Shown: piece by piece, positions 7,009 to 11,767 of the stretch
Layout of the letters: each line of letters opens with the position of its first letter
How positions within the stretch are numbered: position 1 is the first letter of the stretch
The notes under the pieces: model-generated
Database searches by the model: none
Seen by the model: the letters and a program-made list of their open reading frames with translations, nothing else
What the model was told of the DNA's origin: nothing
NCBI GenBank assembly: GCA_015662325.1
Contig: DQUJ01000243.1
Location: forward strand, 1-11,767
Origin: Leucothrix mucor
GTDB taxonomy: Bacteria; Pseudomonadota; Gammaproteobacteria; Thiotrichales; Thiotrichaceae
Reading direction: 5' to 3'
Length of the DNA stretch: 11,767 nucleotides
Made by a program: the position numbers and the translations under genes

Positions 7009-8298
7009 TTATTTTTCAGTGTTGTCTTTATCTGATTCCTTTTTGTTTTTAGCCAGTATTTCGGCTCTTTTTTTAGCCCGTTTTTTAGCTTTTTTCTTAA
7101 TGATTTTATCTACTTTTTCTTGAGCTTCAATGCGGTCTAGCTCTGCTTCCATCTCTTCATCGTCCATTTCATGGAAGTCATCATTATCATTGTCGAAGAA
7201 GTCTTCTTCTGTGTTGCTGCTATTATCAGAAGTATCGCCTGTGCTGTCGTTATTCTTACTTTTCTTGCGATCATTTCCTAATTCATCCTCAATTTTTTCA
7301 TCAAGGTAATCATCATAAAGTGTATCGTCGATAGGATCGGTATTTAAAATGCTTTTTTCTTCATCGCTTAAGTCGTTTAAATCATCATTATCATCGCTGC
7401 TACCATCAGAAGAGTCGCTTTCATGTTCTTCTTCATAGATGTAGTCATCATCTTCCCATAGCTTTTCTGCGGCTAGGGCGGCAGTTGCAGTAGCGGTTTT
7501 TTGTTCTGCTTCGGTGAGTTCGTTATCTATATCTTCGCGTGCTTTACTGGCTTCTTTTATGCGTACTTTAAAGAATTTACTCAAATAAATACCAAGCTCA
7601 AATAGAATCCACATAGGTATTGCGAGCATAATTTGAGAAACAATATCGGGGGGGGTTAGTAACATGCCTACTACAAATGCACCAACAATGACATAAGGGC
7701 GTTTTTCTTTGAGTTTTTCGGCTGTTGTCATGCCTGTGCTGATCAGCAAAATAGTGGCAATTGGCATTTCAAAACCAAAACCAAAGGCCATAGACATCAT
7801 GATGACAAAATCAAGATAGTATCCTATATCTGGCTGTACAACGGTTCCCTGCGGTGCAAAAGAAGGAAGTATGGTAAACATCATCGGCAACAATATAAAG
7901 TATACAAACGCGATACCCAGATAAAAGAGAAAAACACTGGAAGCAAGGAGTGGGTATACCAAGCGCTTTTCGTGTTTGTATAGGCCGGGCGCTACAAAAG
8001 ACCAGAGTTGATACAGTAAATAGGGTAGTGCGATTAAAAAGGCAACCAATAATGTCAGTTTCATTGGTACTAAAAAAGGGGCAATGGGCGTGATAGCAAT
8101 GGTGGTAAGGTTGCCTAATGGAACAGCAAGAATGTTGTAAATATCTTTCGCAAAAGGGAATAACACAACAAATATGACGCCAACAACAATAACGACTCTT
8201 AATAAGCGGTCGCGCATTTCGATAAGATGCGATAGAAACCCTGTGGCTTCTGCTGGCTTTTTAGTTGTCGCGTTCTTGTCTTTTGATGATGTGCTCAT
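7009..8298 (-). CDS. tatC: Twin-arginine translocase subunit TatC with long charged C-terminal tail
   Basis: TatC is the multispanning inner-membrane receptor that binds twin-arginine signal peptides together with TatB. Residues 1-250 align with all of E. coli TatC: FLSHLIEMRDRLL (21-33), APGLYKHEKR (103-112; E110 matches E. coli E103), FGFGFEMPI (172-180; E177 matches E170) and KRPYVIVGAFVVGMLLTPPD (199-218), with six membrane helices. From about 250 to 429 there is a tail not seen in E. coli (258 residues total): first Ala/Glu-rich, then strongly Asp/Glu/Ser/Asn-rich (about 283-390), then a Lys/Arg-rich end (KKKAKKRAKKR, 401-411). There is no frameshift or stop at the junction. The gene is three bases after tatB with no clear ribosome-binding site, so it is probably coupled. 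An eight-C run encodes TPP in LTPPD. Confidence 0.97.
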   Translation of the reverse strand: MSTSSKDKNATTKKPAEATGFLSHLIEMRDRLLRVVIVVGVIFVVLFPFAKDIYNILAVPLGNLTTIAITPIAPFLVPMKLTLLVAFLIALPYLLYQLWSFVAPGLYKHEKRLVYPLLASSVFLFYLGIAFVYFILLPMMFTILPSFAPQGTVVQPDIGYYLDFVIMMSMAFGFGFEMPIATILLISTGMTTAEKLKEKRPYVIVGAFVVGMLLTPPDIVSQIMLAIPMWILFELGIYLSKFFKVRIKEASKAREDIDNELTEAEQKTATATAALAAEKLWEDDDYIYEEEHESDSSDGSSDDNDDLNDLSDEEKSILNTDPIDDTLYDDYLDEKIEDELGNDRKKSKNNDSTGDTSDNSSNTEEDFFDNDNDDFHEMDDEEMEAELDRIEAQEKVDKIIKKKAKKRAKKRAEILAKNKKESDKDNTEK

Positions 8299-8301
8299 GT
8301 G

Positions 8302-8661
8302 TTATTTATTAGTCTTTTTAGATGGCTTAGCATCAGTGTCGGCAACAGTGGAGTGTAGCGTGTCACCTGTATCATTTAGGTTTTTTTGAACATCATCAAA
8401 GCTTTTTTGAGTCTCGTCTTTAGTACTTTGCATCATATCGCGTAATTCGCTGATTTCTTCTTTTTGTTTAACCAGCATGTTTTGCAGTTCTTCTGCACGC
8501 AGTTCTTTTTCAATATCTTCACGTGTGGTGGCAATAAAGGCTTTCATTTTTCCGAGCATTTTGCCTGCTTTTGCGGCAACACCAGGCAGACGTTCTGGCC
8601 CTACGACTAATAGGGCAATAACACCAATAACCAGCATTTCGAGGAAGCCCGAATCAAACAT
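8302..8661 (-). CDS. tatB: Twin-arginine translocase subunit TatB
   Basis: TatB partners TatC in the receptor complex of the Tat export system. This 119-residue protein has the expected short N-terminal membrane helix starting MFDSGFLEML, with the polar Glu at position 8, followed by the hinge GPERLP (21-26). A long amphipathic, probably coiled-coil helix runs to about residue 95, and the tail is hydrophilic. MFDxGFxE together with GPERLP separates TatB from TatA. It is somewhat shorter than E. coli TatB (171 residues), as in many species. It lies 19 bases after tatA and 3 bases before tatC, and is surely cotranscribed. Confidence 0.96.
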   Translation of the reverse strand: MFDSGFLEMLVIGVIALLVVGPERLPGVAAKAGKMLGKMKAFIATTREDIEKELRAEELQNMLVKQKEEISELRDMMQSTKDETQKSFDDVQKNLNDTGDTLHSTVADTDAKPSKKTNK

Positions 8662-8680
8662 TGTATGCTTTTAGTGAAGT

Positions 8681-8944
8681 TTAAGACTTTGTAGAATCTT
8701 TCACTTTCGATGTTGCTTCTATGACATCATCTTTTGCGCCTTCAAGGGCTTCTTTCTTCGCGTTACTTGCAGATGTCACTTCATTTTCACCTGTTTTCAT
8801 TGAGTCTTTAAAGTTTTTCACTGCGCCACCTAAGTCGCCCCCTGCATTGCGTAAACGCTTTGTGCCAAAAATTACGACAACAATGACTAAAATAATTAAT
8901 AGTGACCAAGGGCTAATGCCAGCAAAACCAAATCCATAAATCAT
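8681..8944 (-). CDS. tatA: Twin-arginine translocase subunit TatA
   Basis: TatA oligomerises to form the membrane-passage element of the Tat system. The 87-residue protein has an N-terminal hydrophobic helix ([16 protein letters not shown], 11-26), the hinge FGTKRLR (26-32), the amphipathic [16 protein letters not shown] (35-50) and a charged tail. Length and layout match E. coli TatA (89 residues). The frame stays open upstream to 9091 into hisE, but the start at 8944 is favoured by AGAGGAA six bases upstream and by the family's usual N-terminal length. The gene begins 26 bases after hisE, an arrangement also known from Pseudomonas. Confidence 0.96.
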   Translation of the reverse strand: MIYGFGFAGISPWSLLIILVIVVVIFGTKRLRNAGGDLGGAVKNFKDSMKTGENEVTSASNAKKEALEGAKDDVIEATSKVKDSTKS

Positions 8945-8950
8945 GTTAAA

Positions 8951-8957
8951 TTCCTCT
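8951..8957 (-). promoter_or_regulatory. Ribosome-binding site of tatA
   Basis: AGAGGAA on the minus strand lies 6 bases before the ATG at 8944. It fixes the short TatA start over the upstream-extended frame. Confidence 0.7.
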
Positions 8958-8970
8958 ATGTTCTTTTCTA

Positions 8971-9303
8971 TTATTTGTTTCGACTGGCTTTTTCTACCAA
9001 GCCAGATGTCCCGAACCGACGCTCCAATTCTTTTAAAACATCGTCTGGGTGTAAATTCTGTTGTGCTAATAATACAAGGGTATGAAACCATAAGTCAGCA
9101 ACTTCGTAGACTATTTTGTCTTTTTTCTGACCATCGGTCTGTGCATCTTTTGCCGCCATCACCACTTCGGTGGCTTCTTCGCCTACTTTTTTAAGGATTG
9201 CATCTAAGCCTTTATCATACAGCGAAGCCACATAAGAGCTACCCGCTTCGGCAGATTTGCGTTCTTCTAGTATTTTGGCGACTTCTGTTAGTGTATTACT
9301 CAT
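8971..9303 (-). CDS. hisE: Phosphoribosyl-ATP pyrophosphohydrolase
   Basis: HisE hydrolyses phosphoribosyl-ATP to phosphoribosyl-AMP, the second step of histidine synthesis. The 110-residue protein is an all-helical MazG-like NTP pyrophosphatase. It has [15 protein letters not shown] (38-52), carrying the metal-binding glutamates E42, E43 and E46, and [13 protein letters not shown] (67-79) with E67 and D70. It stands alone, whereas E. coli has a fused HisIE. It follows hisF by 20 bases and leads into tatA. The next enzyme of the pathway, HisI, would normally be encoded between hisF and hisE in related clusters but is missing here. Confidence 0.97.
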   Translation of the reverse strand: MSNTLTEVAKILEERKSAEAGSSYVASLYDKGLDAILKKVGEEATEVVMAAKDAQTDGQKKDKIVYEVADLWFHTLVLLAQQNLHPDDVLKELERRFGTSGLVEKASRNK

Positions 9304-9323
9304 CTATAGTCCAATATGAGGTC

Positions 9324-10097
9324 TTAAACCCTCATTTCAATCCCTTGATCTGCCATAAATTCTTTCGCCTCACCGACGGTATATTCATTGAAGTGGAAAA
9401 TACTCGCTGCCAGAACTGCATCTGCACCTGCTTTAAGCACGCCATCCGCTAAATGCTGAAGGTTTCCCACGCCGCCAGAAGCGATCACAGGGATATTTAC
9501 CGCATCTACAATGGCTTTTGTAAGTGGAATATTAAAGCCAGATTTGGTGCCGTCTTTATCCATACTGGTAACAAGAAGCTCGCCAGCGCCGTAGCTTTCC
9601 ATTTTTTTCGCCCATTCAACCGCATCAATTCCTGTGTCGTTACGCCCGCCGTGGGTGAAAAGGTCCCATTTATCAGGCTCACCTTCTTTGCTGACTTTTT
9701 TAGCATCTATTGAGACGACGATACATTGTGAGCCGTAATATTCAGCCGCTTCTTTAACGAGTTCGGGGTTGTGAATCGCGGCGGTGTTTATTGCAACTTT
9801 GTCTGCGCCTGCGTTTAGCATGCTACGAATATCTTCAACTTTGCGAATGCCACCGCCGACAGTTAATGGGATGAAAACTTCGGATGCAATCGCTTCAACC
9901 ATATCCACGGTGGTTTTACGGTTATCTGAGCTGGCGGTAATGTCCAGAAAGGTAATCTCATCGGCGCCTTCACGGTTGTAACGTGCAGCGACTTCAACAG
10001 GATCGCCTGCATCGCGAATATCAACGAAGTTTACGCCTTTTACGACGCGACCGTTATCTACGTCTAAGCAAGGGATGATGCGTTTTGCGAGTGCCAT
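9324..10097 (-). CDS. hisF: Imidazole glycerol phosphate synthase, cyclase subunit
   Basis: HisF is the (beta/alpha)8-barrel half of the HisH-HisF enzyme. It uses ammonia from HisH to turn PRFAR into imidazole glycerol phosphate and AICAR. The 257 residues match the normal length. [16 protein letters not shown] (6-21) carries catalytic D12 and VVSIDAKK (127-134) carries D131, equivalent to D11 and D130 of the well-studied Thermotoga enzyme. Phosphate-binding loops VGGGIR (80-85) and IASGGVG are present. AAAGGA seven bases upstream supports the ATG at 10097. A GxxExxY gene ends only 23 bases upstream, so the usual hisA-hisF junction is interrupted, though all genes keep the same direction. Confidence 0.98.
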   Translation of the reverse strand: MALAKRIIPCLDVDNGRVVKGVNFVDIRDAGDPVEVAARYNREGADEITFLDITASSDNRKTTVDMVEAIASEVFIPLTVGGGIRKVEDIRSMLNAGADKVAINTAAIHNPELVKEAAEYYGSQCIVVSIDAKKVSKEGEPDKWDLFTHGGRNDTGIDAVEWAKKMESYGAGELLVTSMDKDGTKSGFNIPLTKAIVDAVNIPVIASGGVGNLQHLADGVLKAGADAVLAASIFHFNEYTVGEAKEFMADQGIEMRV

Positions 10098-10114
10098 TAA
10101 CTATTCCTTTTATC

Positions 10115-10134
10115 CGCAGATTACGCAGATTTAC
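10115..10134 (+). repeat. Left inverted repeat of the GxxExxY cassette
   Basis: CGCAGATTACGCAGATTTAC contains two near-copies of CGCAGATT(T)A. It matches the reverse complement of 10527-10546 at 19 of 20 positions. It overlaps the stop codon and last codons of the GxxExxY gene, so the C-terminal residues (RKSA) are encoded by the repeat itself. Confidence 0.85.
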
Positions 10135-10516
10135 GTTGATTAAAAACAATTCTTTCGTATTGAGGGCTAGAAGAACCAAAGTTTATTAAGAGTGCAATAG
10201 AGTAACTTGTAGCTTTCAGATAGTTGATAACCTGAGATTTCTCGGTTCTCGTTATCTTTTTTAAAGCTTTTAATTTTACAATGACTTTATCATAGCAGAT
10301 AAAGTCAGCGTGATAGTTTGCTATCACAATATCTTTGTACTGAACGTGAGCTTTTTTCTTTCGCTTAAAGGGAGTGGCCTGATCTTTAAGTTCTTTTTGT
10401 AATGTCGGTTGATAGACGGCTTCTATAAAGCCATGCCCTAGCTCACGATGTAAGGATATAGCCGCACCAATGTTGACGTATGTTTCAGAGCCGTTTTTTG
10501 TATTTGGGCTTTGCAT
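10121..10516 (-). CDS. GxxExxY-family protein, PD-(D/E)XK-nuclease-like, motif altered
   Basis: This 131-residue protein fits the GxxExxY family: IGAAISLHRELGHGFIEAVY (16-35) contains the naming motif G-F-I-E-A-V-Y, and YLKATSYSIALLINFG (99-114) is the conserved C-terminal block. The family is thought to have a restriction-nuclease-like fold; its function is not established. Members usually show Asp, then about nine residues, then Glu-x-Lys (the viELKa strand). Here D71 and K83 are in place but position 81 is Lys (VIVKLKAL), encoded AAA where GAA would give Glu. If that Glu is catalytic, the protein may be inactive. The gene lies between hisA and hisF, reads in the operon direction, and is bounded by inverted repeats. 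No strong ribosome-binding site precedes the ATG. Confidence 0.88.
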   Translation of the reverse strand: MQSPNTKNGSETYVNIGAAISLHRELGHGFIEAVYQPTLQKELKDQATPFKRKKKAHVQYKDIVIANYHADFICYDKVIVKLKALKKITRTEKSQVINYLKATSYSIALLINFGSSSPQYERIVFNQRKSA

Positions 10517-10526
10517 TTTATTCTGT

Positions 10527-10546
10527 GTAAATCTGCGTAACCTGCG
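10527..10546 (-). repeat. Right inverted repeat of the GxxExxY cassette
   Basis: On the minus strand it reads CGCAGGTTACGCAGATTTAC, differing from the left arm at one base. It lies between the hisA stop (11 bases away) and the GxxExxY start (10 bases away). The near identity after insertion suggests the two arms are young or under selection. Confidence 0.85.
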
Positions 10547-10557
10547 AAGTATATGTT

Positions 10558-11289
10558 TTAAAGGTTTTCAACATATTTATGCGCTTCTGCCAAGTCAATA
10601 GCGCCTTCATAAATCGAACGACCTAGAATCGTGCCTGTGATGCCTGCATCTTCGACTTTGCACAGCTCAATAATATCATCCATATTCGTTACGCCACCCG
10701 ATGCAATCACGGGTATGTTAATGCTTTTAGCTAGCTCTACGGTGGCTTCAATATTCACGCCTTTCATCATGCCGTCACGGGCAATATCGGTGTAAACAAT
10801 GGCGACTACGCCTGCTTCTTCAAAGTTTTTCGCTAATTCTATGGCGGATACGCTAGATACTTTATCCCAGCCATCGGTGGCGACCATGCCGTTTTTAGCA
10901 TCAATACCAACAATGATATGCCCAGGGAATTGCTTGCATAGATCTTTAACAAACCCAGGGTCTTCTACGGCTTTTGTGCCGATGATGCAGTAGCTTACGC
11001 CCGCATCTAAATAAGCCTGAACGGTTTTAGCATCGCGGATGCCACCGCCTATTTGAATCGGTAAATCAGGGAATTTTTTAGCAATCGCTTCTACTGCTGA
11101 ATTGTTGACAGGTTCACCATCAAATGCGCCGTTAAGATCAACTAAGTGCAAACGTTTTGCACCCGCATCTACCCAACGGCTAGCGGTATCAACAGGGCTA
11201 TCAGAAAATACGGTGGACTCTTCCATGCGACCTTGGCGTAGACGCACGCATTGTCCGTCTTTTAAATCTATTGCGGGGAGTAGTAACAT
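10558..11289 (-). CDS. hisA: ProFAR isomerase (phosphoribosylformimino-AICAR-P isomerase)
   Basis: HisA converts ProFAR to PRFAR by an Amadori rearrangement, giving the substrate of HisF/HisH. The 243-residue (beta/alpha)8 barrel has [18 protein letters not shown] (3-20) with catalytic D8, IQIGGGIRD (78-86) as a phosphate loop, VGIDAKNG (127-134) with catalytic D130, and VIASGGV in the second phosphate loop. Both catalytic aspartates correspond to those known in Thermotoga HisA. AAGGAA about eight bases upstream supports the ATG at 11289. It follows hisH by 70 bases. In typical operons hisF comes next, but here the inverted-repeat-bounded GxxExxY gene intervenes. Confidence 0.98.
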   Translation of the reverse strand: MLLLPAIDLKDGQCVRLRQGRMEESTVFSDSPVDTASRWVDAGAKRLHLVDLNGAFDGEPVNNSAVEAIAKKFPDLPIQIGGGIRDAKTVQAYLDAGVSYCIIGTKAVEDPGFVKDLCKQFPGHIIVGIDAKNGMVATDGWDKVSSVSAIELAKNFEEAGVVAIVYTDIARDGMMKGVNIEATVELAKSINIPVIASGGVTNMDDIIELCKVEDAGITGTILGRSIYEGAIDLAEAHKYVENL

Positions 11290-11327
11290 TAACTTGTTCC
11301 TTGTTAGCTTTTGTATATTCTTACTGC

Positions 11328-11371
11328 TTTTGTCTTGCGCCTTTTAGCTCGTGCCTTTTTTAGCTTGCGCC
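11328..11371. repeat. Three-unit short tandem repeat at the end of hisH
   Basis: Three units follow one another: 11328-11341, 11342-11355 and 11356-11371. On the plus strand each is TTTT(A/G)(G/T)CT(T/C)G(C/T)GCC, and the third has two extra T. The outer two differ from each other at two positions, and the middle one differs from the third at two. The third unit contains the hisH stop codon. The repeat fills much of the 70-base hisH-hisA gap and may have arisen by local duplication. Confidence 0.55.
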
Positions 11372-11767
11372 ATTCCATCGGGTGAAGTTTTTCAAAAGCT
11401 GTAAGCCGTCATCCGAACTTTTCTCGGGGTGTGATTGGATCGCAAACACATTGTCTTTAGCGATGGCAGAAGCGTAGTTGATACCAAAATTAGTTTCGCC
11501 TGCAGTGATGCTTTTATCCTCAGGGTCAACAAAGTAACTGTGCACAAAGTAAAACCGTGCTTTGTTTTCAATGCCTTTCCAGAGTGGGTGATCTTGTGTG
11601 TGGCTAATTTGATTCCAGCCCATTTGCGGGATTTTTAGGCGGTTACCGTCTGAATCGGTTGTACCAATGTGGTCAGTAAAATGCTTAACGTTTCCTTTGT
11701 AAAGCCCAATACAGTCAATGCCACCGCCTTCGATACTGTGCTCCATTAAAACCTGCATTCCCATACA
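11360..11767 (-). CDS. hisH: Imidazole glycerol phosphate synthase, glutaminase subunit (partial)
   Basis: HisH releases ammonia from glutamine and channels it to HisF. The window cuts the gene: its 5' part lies beyond 11767. The last codon of the window (minus strand TGT, 11765-11767) is the Cys of the class I amidotransferase nucleophile motif, here CMGMQ instead of the common CLGMQ. Downstream, KIPQMGWNQI, RFYFVHSYFVDP and FAIQSHPEKSS are clear; the last supplies the His and Glu of the triad about 112-114 residues after the Cys. The 135 visible residues with the stop at 11360-11362 match the C-terminal two thirds of a normal HisH (about 200-215). The gene is first of the cluster within this window, and hisB would be expected upstream by analogy. 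Confidence 0.95.
   Translation of the reverse strand, partial: CMGMQVLMEHSIEGGGIDCIGLYKGNVKHFTDHIGTTDSDGNRLKIPQMGWNQISHTQDHPLWKGIENKARFYFVHSYFVDPEDKSITAGETNFGINYASAIAKDNVFAIQSHPEKSSDDGLQLLKNFTRWNGAS

Larger units (their letters stand above)
10115..10546 (-). mobile_element. Possible inverted-repeat-bounded GxxExxY cassette
   Basis: A 432-base unit, made of two 20-bp inverted repeats with a single complete gene between them, sits exactly between the hisA stop and the hisF ribosome-binding site. That layout looks like an inserted cassette. It encodes no transposase, and I found no convincing target-site duplication, so mobility is inference only. Confidence 0.4.

Noticed and set aside
7009..7560. 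Charged tail of TatC as a separate gene or a frameshift artefact
   Set aside because: It is in the same uninterrupted frame as the TatC core, with no internal start preceded by a ribosome-binding site; it is low complexity and resembles no separate domain I know.
8945..9091. Upstream extension of tatA by 49 residues
   Set aside because: It would overlap hisE, lacks a ribosome-binding site, and TatA proteins start just before the membrane helix; the site at 8951-8957 fixes the shorter start.
1..11767. CRISPR array, tRNA, rRNA, phage or toxin-antitoxin module
   Set aside because: No regularly spaced repeats, no cloverleaf or rRNA-like segments and no integrase, transposase or toxin-like pair were seen; genes are mostly housekeeping.

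Overview
The window looks like chromosomal DNA from a moderately AT-rich gammaproteobacterium. The evidence is the pepP-ubiH-ubiI order (aerobic ubiquinone synthesis), a hisH-hisA-hisF-hisE cluster running straight into tatA-tatB-tatC, and E. coli-like Tat and Ubi proteins. I cannot name the genus. Nothing suggests a phage or plasmid; nearly all genes are housekeeping.

Layout. Positions 1-2665 (+) hold the 3' end of pepP, then ubiH and ubiI, with overlapping gene boundaries that imply one transcript. Positions 2666-2833 hold a degenerate REP/MITE-like palindromic element. A CPA1-type cation/proton antiporter follows (2834-4081, +) and converges on a minus-strand pair: a secreted PR-1-like CAP protein (4178-4723) and gpmI (4823-6394, GTG start). 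Next come a strong terminator (6510-6545) and a probable 50-residue membrane-protein gene (6565-6717, -) with a strong ribosome-binding site and a perfect hairpin upstream. A gene-poor AT-rich spacer (6778-7008) separates this from the long minus-strand his-tat cluster, which reads in transcription order hisH (cut by the window edge at its catalytic Cys codon), hisA, a GxxExxY-family gene, hisF, hisE, tatA, tatB, tatC.

How the genes work together. UbiH and UbiI hydroxylate the ubiquinone ring. HisH/HisF form imidazole glycerol phosphate synthase, HisA makes its substrate, and HisE performs an earlier step; the usual partner hisI is not in this window. TatA/B/C form the twin-arginine export machine. 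GpmI serves glycolysis and gluconeogenesis.

The points most worth a second look are: (1) a GxxExxY-family gene between hisA and hisF, bounded by 20-bp inverted repeats (19/20 identical) and carrying Lys where the nuclease-like motif normally has Glu; (2) an unusually long acidic-then-basic tail of about 180 residues on TatC; (3) the isolated small membrane-protein gene with its 5' hairpin; (4) absence of hisI between hisF and hisE; (5) C7 and C8 homopolymers inside gpmI and tatC. I saw no CRISPR array, rRNA or tRNA, and no clearly new multi-gene system.
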